A stretch of 64,000 nt of DNA from Paractinoplanes polyasparticus (GTDB lineage Bacteria; Actinomycetota; Actinomycetes; Mycobacteriales; Micromonosporaceae), in the NCBI RefSeq assembly GCF_019710575.1, contig NZ_JAHWFK010000050.1, positions 62,001 to 126,000 on the forward strand. Direction: 5' to 3'. A program made the translations under genes and the position numbers. Positions within the stretch are counted from its first letter, which is position 1. Each line of letters starts with the position of its first letter. This document shows positions 25,238 through 33,289 of the stretch, in pieces. Below the pieces are notes generated by a model. It worked only from the letters and a program-made list of their open reading frames with translations. It was not told the DNA's origin and ran no database searches.

Positions 25238-26116
25238 ATGATCGAAACCAAGGGATTGACGAAGCGGTACGGCCGCACCCATGCCGCACGCGACGTGACG
25301 TTCACTGCCGAGCCCGGCCGGGTCACCGGCTTCCTGGGGCTGAACGGCTCGGGAAAGACGACCACGCTGCGCATGCTGCTGGGGCTCACCCGTCCGACGA
25401 GCGGCGAGGCGCTGATCGAGGGCCGGCGCTACCGCGATCTCAAGGATCCGCTGCGGCAGGTCGGCGCGGTGCTCGAGCAGGGCCTGATGCATCCCGGCCA
25501 GACCGGGCGGGGGCATCTGCGCACGCAGGCTCTGCTCTGCGGCGCCGGGCGCGGGCGGGGTGAAGAGCTTCTCGAGTACGTCGGACTGGCCGACGCCGCC
25601 GGCCAGCGCACCGGCGACTACTCGCTCGGGATGCGGCAGCGGCTCGCGGTCGCGACGGCGCTGCTCGGCGAGCCGTCGATCCTGGTGCTCGACGAGCCGG
25701 CCAACGGCCTCGACCCGTCCGGCATGGCCTGGCTGCGCGGGTTGCTGCGCGCGCACGCCGACGCGGGTGGCACGGTGCTCATCTCCAGCCACCTGCTCTC
25801 CGAGCTCGAGCTGCTCATCGACGACGTGGTGATCATCGCGGGCGGCCAGGTGCGGCTGAACGCGCCGCTCGCCGCGGTGGCCGGTGAGCAGGCCGGGCAC
25901 CTGCGGGTGCGCGGACGTGACCCGAACGCGCTGTGGCAGGCGTTCGAGCAGGCCGGGGCCGAGGTGACCACGGACGGGCAGGTTCTGTTCGTCACCGGGA
26001 TCGGCCCCGAGGACGCCGGCGAGATCGCCCTGCACGCCGGGATCGCGATCTACGAGCTCACCGCCGAGCAGCCCAGCCTCGAACGGACCTTCCTCGACCT
26101 GGCCGGCGCCGCATGA
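25238..26116 (+). CDS. ABC exporter ATPase
   Basis: 292 residues. Walker A is LNGSGKTT, the signature YSLGMRQRL, Walker B ILVLDEPANGLDP, and LISSHLLSELE follows. The C-terminal 80 residues resemble the extension of bacitracin/antibiotic-type exporters. Its stop overlaps the start of the membrane subunit (ATGA). Possible roles are antimicrobial peptide or drug export. Confidence 0.9.
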   Translation: MIETKGLTKRYGRTHAARDVTFTAEPGRVTGFLGLNGSGKTTTLRMLLGLTRPTSGEALIEGRRYRDLKDPLRQVGAVLEQGLMHPGQTGRGHLRTQALLCGAGRGRGEELLEYVGLADAAGQRTGDYSLGMRQRLAVATALLGEPSILVLDEPANGLDPSGMAWLRGLLRAHADAGGTVLISSHLLSELELLIDDVVIIAGGQVRLNAPLAAVAGEQAGHLRVRGRDPNALWQAFEQAGAEVTTDGQVLFVTGIGPEDAGEIALHAGIAIYELTAEQPSLERTFLDLAGAA

Positions 26117-26715
26117 TCGCCGTCCTGCGCAGCGAGTTGCACCGCACGCTGACCATCCCGTCGAGCTGGCTCTCGATGGGCCTCGCGGTGGTCATGGGCA
26201 TGTCGTTCGCGCTGTTCAGCGTCGACTTCTGGTCGCTGTTCGTGGCGCTCGGGGTGTTCGGCATCGCGGTGGTGATCACCTCGCAGCACTACCAGCACCG
26301 GACGGCCGTGCTGCTCTTCCTGGGCCAGCCGCGACGGCTGCGAGCGCTGGCCGCCCAATGCGTGTGCGCGATCCTGCTGGGCCTGATCGTGGCCGTCGTG
26401 AGCGGCGTGACGACGATCCTCAGCCGCGAGTTCGAGCAGTTCACGGGCACTCTGGCGGCGACGCCGCTGCTCGCTCTGTTCGGGGTGGCGAGCGCGACGG
26501 TGATCCGGCGGCCGGTGGCGCTGTTCCTCGCGTACGGCACCTGGTTCGTCTTCGCCGAGGGCCTGGCCTTCCGGTTCAAGCAGCCGCTGCCGTTCACGAC
26601 CTTCATGAGCGCCGCCGGCGGCAACACGCAAGGCCTGCTGCTCTTCTCCGGGTACACCGCCGCGGCCCTGGGTGTCGCGGCCTGGTTCATCCGCCGGGAC
26701 CTCGCCGATCAGTGA
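26113..26715 (+). CDS. ABC exporter membrane subunit
   Basis: 200 residues, six predicted membrane helices (for example VVMGMSFALFSVDFWSLFVAL in outline) and IRRDLADQ at the C-terminus. The start overlaps the ATPase stop by four bases. It resembles ABC-2 permeases but is short, so it probably works as a dimer. Substrate unknown. Confidence 0.85.
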   Translation: MIAVLRSELHRTLTIPSSWLSMGLAVVMGMSFALFSVDFWSLFVALGVFGIAVVITSQHYQHRTAVLLFLGQPRRLRALAAQCVCAILLGLIVAVVSGVTTILSREFEQFTGTLAATPLLALFGVASATVIRRPVALFLAYGTWFVFAEGLAFRFKQPLPFTTFMSAAGGNTQGLLLFSGYTAAALGVAAWFIRRDLADQ

Positions 26716-26730
26716 CCCGCGTCACTCGGG

Positions 26731-26757
26731 CTCACAGCCGCCCGGGGAAGGAACGTC
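26731..26757 (+). promoter_or_regulatory. Candidate ECF41-type promoter
   Basis: ctcaca (26731-26736) and cgtc (26754-26757) are separated by 17 bases. The known ECF41 promoter is TGTCACA then about 16 bases then CGTC; here the first two bases of the -35 element differ. A transcript would start only a few bases before ATG 26766. Candidate only. Confidence 0.4.
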
Positions 26758-26765
26758 CCGCGGGC

Positions 26766-27908
26766 ATGACTGACATCGTGATCCTCGGGGCGGGCTACGC
26801 GGGCCTGGCCGCGGCGACCAACCTGGCCGGCCGCGTCCGGCGCCGTGACGACGTACGCCTGACCCTCGTCAACGCCGGTGACCGGTTCACCGAGCGGCTC
26901 CGCCTGCACTCGACCGGCGCCGGGCGGCCCACCGCCGACCTGCGCCTGTCCGCCCTCCTGGCCGGCGCCAACGTTCACCTCGAGTACGGATGGGTGACCG
27001 CGGTCGACGCGGACGCGCGGACCGTGCGCCTGGACGACGCCCGCGACCTGCCGTTCGACACCCTGATCTACGCCCTGGGCAGCGCAGCCGACACCGCCTC
27101 GACGCCCGGCGCGGCCGAGCACGCCTACACGTTCGACGACTTCCGCGGGGCCGAGGCCCTGGCCACCCGCCTCGACCGGGGCACCGTGGTGGTCTGCGGC
27201 AGCGGCCTGACCGGCGTCGAGGCCGCGACCGAGATCGCCGAGCGGCACCCGGATCTCGCCGTGCACCTGGTCGGCCGCGACGCACCGGGCGCGTTCATGA
27301 CCGCGGGCGCTCGCGACCACCTGCGCGCGGCCCTGGACCGGCTCGGCGTCCGGGTGCGGACGGCCGAGATCCGCAAGGTTCTGCCCGGCGCCGTGGAGCT
27401 GACCGATTCCCGTCTCGAAGCTGACGTCGTGGTGTGGACGGCCGGCACCCGGGTGCCGCCCCTGGCCGCCGCCGCGGGTCTCACCGTCGACGGCCGCGGC
27501 CGCATCGTCACCGACCCCAGCCTGCGGTCCGTCTCGCACCCGCACGTGTACGCGGTGGGCGACGCGGCCGCTGTCCGGCAGGGCTTCGGCACCCTGCACG
27601 GCACGTGCCAGAGCGGCATGCCCACCGGCGTGCACGCGGCCGCCTCCATCGTCCGTGAACTCGACGGCAGGCAGCCCCGGCCGTTCCGCTTCGGTTACTA
27701 CCACCGCCCGGTCAGCCTGGGCCGGGGTGACGCCGTCGTCCAGTTCACCCGGCCCGACGACAGCCCGCGCCGCGCGTACCTGACCGGCCGGGCCGCCGTC
27801 TGGTACAAGGAGACGGTGACCGCCTCGCCGTGGCCGACGTACGCCCGGATGCTGAAGCTGCCGGCGCTGGCTTCGTGGTGGCCCCGCGGCGGCCGGTACA
27901 CGCGATGA
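26766..27908 (+). CDS. FAD/NAD(P)-dependent oxidoreductase (NDH-2-like)
   Basis: 380 residues from ATG 26766. The N-terminal FAD-binding fold is DIVILGAGYAGLAAA, the second nucleotide fold VVVCGSGLTGVEAATE, and the FAD-contact motif VYAVGDAAAVRQ. It resembles type II NADH dehydrogenases and carotenoid/quinone-type reductases. Its stop overlaps the start of an ECF41 sigma factor, the standard partnership of that family, so it is probably the main target of the sigma factor. Confidence 0.9.
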   Translation: MTDIVILGAGYAGLAAATNLAGRVRRRDDVRLTLVNAGDRFTERLRLHSTGAGRPTADLRLSALLAGANVHLEYGWVTAVDADARTVRLDDARDLPFDTLIYALGSAADTASTPGAAEHAYTFDDFRGAEALATRLDRGTVVVCGSGLTGVEAATEIAERHPDLAVHLVGRDAPGAFMTAGARDHLRAALDRLGVRVRTAEIRKVLPGAVELTDSRLEADVVVWTAGTRVPPLAAAAGLTVDGRGRIVTDPSLRSVSHPHVYAVGDAAAVRQGFGTLHGTCQSGMPTGVHAAASIVRELDGRQPRPFRFGYYHRPVSLGRGDAVVQFTRPDDSPRRAYLTGRAAVWYKETVTASPWPTYARMLKLPALASWWPRGGRYTR

Positions 27909-28759
27909 CGGTCTTCGAGGAGCACCGCCGCCTGCTGTTCGCGATCGCCTACCGCATCCTCGGCTCGGCCACCGACGCCGAGGACGCGGTGCAGGACACC
28001 TGGCTGCGGTGGTCGGCGGCCGACCGCACGCGGGTTGCCGACCCCAAGGCGTACCTGGCCCGCATGGTCACCCACCAGGCGATGGACCAGTTCCGCGCGG
28101 CCCGGCGGCAGCGCGAGACCTACATCGGCCCGTGGCTGCCCGAGCCGATCCTGACCGCCGGCGAGGACGTCACCGACGACGTCTCGCTGGCCATGCTGGT
28201 CGTGCTCGAGACGCTGACCCCGCTGGAACGGGCGGTGTTCGTGCTGAAGGAGATCTTCGACTTCCCCTACCCCGAGATCGCCGCCGCCGTCGACCGCACC
28301 GAGCCGGCCGTCCGTCAGGCCGCGCACCGGGCCCGCGAGCACGTGCGAGCCCGCCGCCCCCGGTTCCGCGCCGACCACCGCCACCAGCGCGACGTCACCG
28401 AGCGCTTCCTGGCCGCGGCGTCGGGCGGCGACATCAACGGCCTGCTGGAGTTGCTGGCGCCCGATGTCACGCTCTGGACCGACGGCGGCGGCAAGGTCCG
28501 GCACGCGCGCCGGCCCGTCTCCGGCGCCGCGCGGGTGGCGGCCTGGATGGCCGGGGTCAGCCAGGTCCCGTACGAGGGGGTGGCGCCGGCCGACATGCGG
28601 GTCGACCTGGTCGACATCAACGGCCGGCCCGGCCTGCTCTTCACCGGCCCGCAGCGGGTGATCGGCACCCTGACCTTCGACTTCGACGACGACGGCCGCA
28701 TCGCCGGCATCTACAACGTCGCCAACCCCGACAAGCTGGGGGCCGTCAGCCGCGACTGA
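27905..28759 (+). CDS. sigJ: ECF41-family sigma factor with SnoaL-like C-terminal domain
   Basis: 284 residues from ATG 27905. Region 2 starts RRLLFAIAYRILGSATDAEDAVQDTWLRW (in outline) and region 4 contains LTPLERAVFVLKEIFDFPYPEIA. All three ECF41 hallmarks are present: WLPEP in the linker, DGGGK in the C-terminal domain and NPDKL near the end. In this family the C-terminal NTF2-like domain controls activity in place of a separate anti-sigma factor. The four-base overlap with the oxidoreductase fits the conserved context. The gene ends 14 bases inside the convergent next gene. Confidence 0.95.
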   Translation: MTVFEEHRRLLFAIAYRILGSATDAEDAVQDTWLRWSAADRTRVADPKAYLARMVTHQAMDQFRAARRQRETYIGPWLPEPILTAGEDVTDDVSLAMLVVLETLTPLERAVFVLKEIFDFPYPEIAAAVDRTEPAVRQAAHRAREHVRARRPRFRADHRHQRDVTERFLAAASGGDINGLLELLAPDVTLWTDGGGKVRHARRPVSGAARVAAWMAGVSQVPYEGVAPADMRVDLVDINGRPGLLFTGPQRVIGTLTFDFDDDGRIAGIYNVANPDKLGAVSRD

Positions 28760-29144
28760 CCCACGACGACCACGAGCCGACGGTGATCTCGACGAACGGC
28801 CCCGCCGGCGGCGCCTGGACATACTGCGGATAGCGCTCGACCAGGGCTTCCAGGCCTTCCGCGTACGCCGGGAGGACGCGCGCCACCCCGTCCGCGCGCA
28901 CCCACCACAGCCGCGACCAGTCCTGCTCGTAGTGGTCGGCCAGCACGCTGACCCGCGGCTCGGCGGCGATGTTGGCCAGCCGCTTGAGCGCCCGGCTCCG
29001 CTTCGGCTTGGCGTCCACCGCGCTCACGATCACGTCCGTGGAGACCAGGGCGAACACGATCGGCACGAGGTGCGGCGCCCCGTCCGGCCCGACCGTCGCC
29101 AGCCGGGCCACGGGCACGCTCGCGAACAGCGCGGCCGGGGTCAC
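28746..29144 (-). CDS. PPOX-class F420-dependent oxidoreductase
   Basis: 132 residues from GTG 29144, overlapping the preceding stop by four bases. The pyridoxamine-oxidase-like split barrel is seen in VARLATVGPDGAPHLVPIVFAL, PKRSRALKRLANI and ADHYEQDWSRLWWVR. This matches the TIGR03668-like group that uses F420. It is cotranscribed with the LLM oxidoreductase upstream, so the two F420 enzymes probably act together. The 3' end overlaps the sigma factor gene on the other strand by 14 bp. Confidence 0.88.
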   Translation of the reverse strand: MTPAALFASVPVARLATVGPDGAPHLVPIVFALVSTDVIVSAVDAKPKRSRALKRLANIAAEPRVSVLADHYEQDWSRLWWVRADGVARVLPAYAEGLEALVERYPQYVQAPPAGPFVEITVGSWSSWVSRG

Positions 29145-29971
29145 CGGCCGGTCAGCTCGCCGATGGCCGCCTCCCACTTCGCCAGCGCCGGCTCGACGAC
29201 GCTCCACGGACCGGACGGCAGCCACACCGACACCCGCTCGACGCCCGCCCGCTCGCATTCCTCGAGAGCCTTGGGGTCGGCCGGCACGCCGAGCATCTGC
29301 ACCTGCAGGTACCGGTCGGCGCGGGCGCGCAACTCGGCGATCCGGCCGAACACGTTCTCGTCCCGCCACTGCGGGAACCAGCCGTCGCCGTGGTCGAGCA
29401 CCCGGTCGAGCACGGTCGGTCCGCCGCCGCCGATCAGGACCGGCGGGTGGGGACGCTGGGCCGGCTTGGGCCACGACCAGATGCGATCGAAGTCGACGTG
29501 CTCACCGTGGAAGCTGGCCTCGTCGTTCATCCAGATCTCGCGCATGGCCCGGATCCGCTCGGTCATCACCGGCACCCGCCGCCGCGGGTCGGTGCCGTGG
29601 TTGCGCATCTCCTCCCGGTTCCAGCCGAGGCCGACGCCGAACTCGAACCGCCCGCCGCTCAGGTGGTCGACGCTCGCCACCTCCTTGGCCGTGGTGATCG
29701 GGTCGCGCTCGGTCACCAGGCACACGCCGCTGCCGATGCGCAGGCGGCTGGTAGCCTCGGCCGCCGCCGTCAGCGCCACGAACAGGTCGTACGTGTGCCA
29801 GTACTTCTGCGGCAGCTGCGCCCCGCCCGGCCAGGGAGTCTCCCGGCCCGCCGGGATGTGCGTGTGTTCAGCGAAGTAGAGCGCGCTGTGCCCGCGCTCC
29901 TCGGCCCGCCGGGCGATCTCGCCGGGCCGCATGCCGTCGTGCGTAGGAAAGCAGCCGACTCCGAAATCCAT
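29141..29971 (-). CDS. LLM-class F420-dependent oxidoreductase (TIGR03619-like)
   Basis: 276 residues. MDFGVGCFPTHDGMRPGEIARRAEERG and FAEHTHIPAGRETPWPGG are typical of this F420 subgroup, as are GRFEFGVGLGWNREE and RPHPPVLIGGGGP. Upstream partner of the PPOX-type gene. Substrate unknown. Confidence 0.9.
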   Translation of the reverse strand: MDFGVGCFPTHDGMRPGEIARRAEERGHSALYFAEHTHIPAGRETPWPGGAQLPQKYWHTYDLFVALTAAAEATSRLRIGSGVCLVTERDPITTAKEVASVDHLSGGRFEFGVGLGWNREEMRNHGTDPRRRVPVMTERIRAMREIWMNDEASFHGEHVDFDRIWSWPKPAQRPHPPVLIGGGGPTVLDRVLDHGDGWFPQWRDENVFGRIAELRARADRYLQVQMLGVPADPKALEECERAGVERVSVWLPSGPWSVVEPALAKWEAAIGELTGR

Positions 29972-30038
29972 GCACCGATCCTATGAACCCGATGGCTCCG
30001 AAGCCCGTGTGAGAGAAAAGCGCGGGAGGGAGAGTTTC

Positions 30039-30218
30039 ATGATCCTCATCATCGCCGTCGCCTCGGCCCTGCTGGCCGGCTTTCTGGCCGGCTTCGTCTG
30101 CTTCAAGAAGACCAACGAGTTCTGCGGCCGCTGCGGCATCACCCGCAAGTGCCCGGTCTGCCCCGAGGAGCCGGCGTCCCCCTCCCGCCCCACCTGGCGT
30201 ACCGCGTCCGCGGCATGA
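30039..30218 (+). CDS. Single-span membrane microprotein with Cys cluster (59 aa)
   Basis: A very strong Shine-Dalgarno (gggaggg) lies eight bases before ATG 30039. The product has one membrane helix (ILIIAVASALLAGFLAGFVC) followed by CGRCGITRKCPVC, a four-Cys pattern like a small zinc ribbon. The start codon choice, ribosome site and strong terminator directly after the stop support a real gene. Function unknown. Confidence 0.7.
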   Translation: MILIIAVASALLAGFLAGFVCFKKTNEFCGRCGITRKCPVCPEEPASPSRPTWRTASAA

Positions 30219-30220
30219 AA

Positions 30221-30255
30221 CTCCCCGCGCCGGCGGTGGGGGCCGGCGCGGGGAG
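30221..30255. terminator. Terminator between convergent small membrane-protein genes
   Basis: ctccccgcgccggc (30221-30234) pairs perfectly with its partner at 30242-30255 around a 7-nt loop. Bidirectional by position. Confidence 0.8.
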
Positions 30256-30272
30256 CGTACGAGGAGCCGTGG

Positions 30273-30524
30273 TCAGTTCGCAGCGTTGAGCACGATGGCA
30301 CCGAGAATGACGCCGATCACGCCGCCGGCCACACCGGCCGCCGCCGCGTACCAGCCGAGCGGGCGGTCGCCGAGATAGCCGCCGACCAGACCCAGCACGA
30401 TCGCGGCCGGACCGAAGATGATCGGCGCGAAGAGGATCGCCACGGCGGCGAAGACGAACGCGAGGATCGTGCACACGCGGGCGCCGGTGATGCTGCCGCT
30501 GCGTCGGGTCGTCACCTGAGTCAT
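30273..30524 (-). CDS. Small membrane protein (DUF4190-like, 83 aa)
   Basis: The basic N-terminus is followed by two or three hydrophobic, Gly/Ala-rich helices (FVFAAVAILFAPIIFGPAAI, GVAGGVIGVILGAIVLNAAN). A ggaaag-type Shine-Dalgarno precedes ATG 30524. Function unknown; probably a membrane-integrity or signalling component. Confidence 0.75.
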   Translation of the reverse strand: MTQVTTRRSGSITGARVCTILAFVFAAVAILFAPIIFGPAAIVLGLVGGYLGDRPLGWYAAAAGVAGGVIGVILGAIVLNAAN

Positions 30525-30598
30525 CGGAGTGTTCCTTTCCCCGTCGGAGTCGTTGGTGTCCTTTGTGTACCCCCCACTTCGGCCGGGCTAAACAGGAA

Positions 30599-33205
30599 TC
30601 AGCGGCGCAGGGTCAGGATGAGGTCGACGACCAGGGCGGTCCAGCCCGTCTGATGCCAGGCGCCCAGGCCCGCGCCGTTGTCGCCGTGGAAGTACTCGGG
30701 AAAGACGATGAGGTCCTTCCAGTCGGGGTGGTCCTGCAGGATGCGGTTGGCACCGTAGATCGGGCGGTGGCCGTTCTCGTCCGGCAGGAACAGCGAGATC
30801 AGGCGGCGCGAGATGTCGTCGGCCACCTCGGCCAGGGGCACCTTGCGCTGCGAGCCGGTCGGATACTCGGCCTTCATGTCGTCGCCGAAGAACTCGGCGT
30901 ACTCGCGCAGGGCCTCGACGAGCAGATAGTTGACCGGCATCCAGACCGGGCCGCGCCAGTTCGAGTTGCCGCCGAACAGGCCGCTGGTGCTCTCGGCGGG
31001 CTCGTAGCCGACGGTGAAGTCCGAGCCGCCGAGCGAGACCGTGAACGGTTTCTCGAGGTGGCTGCGGGACAGGGTGCGGATCCCGTACGCCGAGAGGAAC
31101 TCCTCCGGGTCGAGCATGCGGGCCAGGATTCGCAGCAGCTGGTCCTGGCCCACCATCGAGAGCAGACGCTGCTGCACACCCTGGGCGGACAGCCGGCGGG
31201 CGCTGATGATGTCGGCGTACTCGCCCTGCGACGCCTGCAGCCACCGCAGCCGCGCGTTCAGCTCGGGCAGCCGGTCGAGGGTCGTCTTGGTGAGCCGGGT
31301 GGTGGCGGCCAGGGGCAGCAGGCCGACGACCGAACGCACCTTCAGCGGCAGCTTGTGCCCGTCGGGCAGGCGCAACTGGTCGTAGAAGAAGCAGTCTTCC
31401 TCGTCCCACAGGCCCTGCCGGTAGGCGGCTTCGGCGATGTACGCGAAGTGCTCGAAGAACTTCGTGGCCATGTCCTCGTAGGCGCGGTCGTGCAGGGCGA
31501 GCCGGATCGCCATGTCGAGCAGGTTGAGCGCGTACATCGCCATCCAGCCCGTGCCGTCGGACTGTTCGAGCACCCCGGCCACCGGCAGCGCGGCCGACCG
31601 GTCGAACGGGCCCACGTTGTCGAGCCCGAGGAAGCCGCCCTCGAAGACGTTGTTGCCGCCCACGTCCTTGCGGTTGACCCACCACGTGAAGTTCAGCAGC
31701 AGCTTGTGCATGACCCGGGCCAGGAAGTCGAAGTCGCGCCCGCCGTCGATCTCGAAGACGCGCAGCGCCGCCCACGCGTGCACCGGCGGGTTCACGTCGC
31801 CGAAGGCCCACTCGTAGGCGGGGATCTGGCCGTTGGGGTGCATGTACCACTCGCGCAGCAGCAGCACGAGCTGGGACTTGGCGAAGGCGGGGTCGACCCG
31901 GGCGATCGAGACACAGTGGAACGCCAGGTCCCACGCCGCGTACCAGGGGTACTCCCACGAGTCGGGCATCGAGATGACGTCGAAGCTGTTCATGTGCCAC
32001 CAGGCGTTGTTGCGCCCGTAGCGCCGGCCCGGAGGCGGGGGCGCGGAGCCGGGGTCGCCGGTGAGCCACTGCTTCACGTCGAAGTGGTAGAACTGCTTGG
32101 CCCACATCAGCCCGGCGATGCCCTGCCGGGCCACCATCGCCTCCTCGGGGCTCGCCGCCGCCGGGATCAGCTCGGCGAAGTAGTCGTCGGCCTCGGCCCG
32201 GCGTCCCCTCATCACGTACGAGAATTCGTCGTTCAGGTCGAGGCCGTCGATCGGCTCGTCGTCCTGGGCGAGGCGCAGCCGGATCGTGCGGCTCTCCCCC
32301 GGCCCCAGCGTGAGCACGTAATGCAGCGAGCCCTTGGTGCCCTCGCCGGCCGGGTTCACCGTGGGCGCGCCCGCGACGACGTGGTCGTTGATGCCGTCCT
32401 TCGGATAGAGGCTCTTGCCGGGCTGGCCCCACAGCCGCTGCGCGTTCGTCTCGTTGTCGCAGAGCAGCGGGACGGGTTCGCCCTCGCCTTCGAGCAGCAG
32501 GTGGCCGAGGGTGCGGTGGGTGCCGGTGAGGCGGCCGGGACGACCGGTCAGGCGCGGCACGGGACGGTTGGGCAGGCCCCACGACCACGTGTTGCGGAAC
32601 CACAGCGTCGGCAGCACGTGCAGGGTGGCCTCGTCGGGGCCGCGGTTGGCCACGGTGACGGCGATGCACATGTCCCGCGGGGAGGCCTTGGCGTAGTCGA
32701 CGGTGACGGCCCAGTAGCGGTCGTCGTCGAAGACTCCGGTGTCGACCAGCTCGTACTCCGGCTCGGTGCGGGAGCGCTGCCCGTTCACGCGCACCAGTTG
32801 GTCGTACGGGAAAGCGGCCTGAGGGTAGTGGTACCGCCAGCTCATCCACGAATGGGTGGGCGTGGAGTCCTGGTACCACCAATAGTCTTTCGCGTCCTCG
32901 CCGTGGTTGCCGCCGTCGCCGCCGAGACCGAACATGCGCTCCTTGAGGATCGGGTCCTGCCCGTTCCACAGCGCCAGCCCGAAGCAGAACGTCTGCCGTT
33001 CGTCGCAGATCCCCGCCATGCCGTCGTCGTTCCACCGGTACGCCCGGGAGCGCGCGTGGTCGTGCGGGAAGTAATCCCAGGCGGTGCCGTGCTCGCTGTA
33101 GTCCTCGCGAACCGTGCCCCAGGCCCGCTCGGCCAGGTAGGGCCCCCAGGCCCGCCACGGCTGCTCGCCCGAGTCGGCCTGCGCCAGCCGTAAGCGCTCC
33201 GCCAC
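30599..33205 (-). CDS. GH63-like glycoside hydrolase (glucosidase)
   Basis: 868 residues from GTG 33205, chosen because gagg lies seven bases upstream; GTG 33226 is an alternative that adds seven residues. There is no signal peptide, so it is cytoplasmic. Motifs typical of GH63-like (alpha/alpha)6-barrel glucosidases are visible: WRAWGPYLAERAWGTVREDYS, DDGMAGICDE, SWEYPWYAAWDLAFHCV, GFLGLDNVGPFDRSAALP and WRGPVWMPVNYLLVEALR. The enzymes remove glucose from alpha-linked sugars. In bacteria the substrate may be a cytoplasmic glucosylated compound such as a storage disaccharide. Confidence 0.85.
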   Translation of the reverse strand: MAERLRLAQADSGEQPWRAWGPYLAERAWGTVREDYSEHGTAWDYFPHDHARSRAYRWNDDGMAGICDERQTFCFGLALWNGQDPILKERMFGLGGDGGNHGEDAKDYWWYQDSTPTHSWMSWRYHYPQAAFPYDQLVRVNGQRSRTEPEYELVDTGVFDDDRYWAVTVDYAKASPRDMCIAVTVANRGPDEATLHVLPTLWFRNTWSWGLPNRPVPRLTGRPGRLTGTHRTLGHLLLEGEGEPVPLLCDNETNAQRLWGQPGKSLYPKDGINDHVVAGAPTVNPAGEGTKGSLHYVLTLGPGESRTIRLRLAQDDEPIDGLDLNDEFSYVMRGRRAEADDYFAELIPAAASPEEAMVARQGIAGLMWAKQFYHFDVKQWLTGDPGSAPPPPGRRYGRNNAWWHMNSFDVISMPDSWEYPWYAAWDLAFHCVSIARVDPAFAKSQLVLLLREWYMHPNGQIPAYEWAFGDVNPPVHAWAALRVFEIDGGRDFDFLARVMHKLLLNFTWWVNRKDVGGNNVFEGGFLGLDNVGPFDRSAALPVAGVLEQSDGTGWMAMYALNLLDMAIRLALHDRAYEDMATKFFEHFAYIAEAAYRQGLWDEEDCFFYDQLRLPDGHKLPLKVRSVVGLLPLAATTRLTKTTLDRLPELNARLRWLQASQGEYADIISARRLSAQGVQQRLLSMVGQDQLLRILARMLDPEEFLSAYGIRTLSRSHLEKPFTVSLGGSDFTVGYEPAESTSGLFGGNSNWRGPVWMPVNYLLVEALREYAEFFGDDMKAEYPTGSQRKVPLAEVADDISRRLISLFLPDENGHRPIYGANRILQDHPDWKDLIVFPEYFHGDNGAGLGAWHQTGWTALVVDLILTLRR

Positions 33206-33289
33206 GCCTGCCTCACCCTCGCCCACCGATGGCCACCACCAGCTTGATTGTGCACGAGAACGCGAGGTGAGCCGATGGCTACAGAGCGA

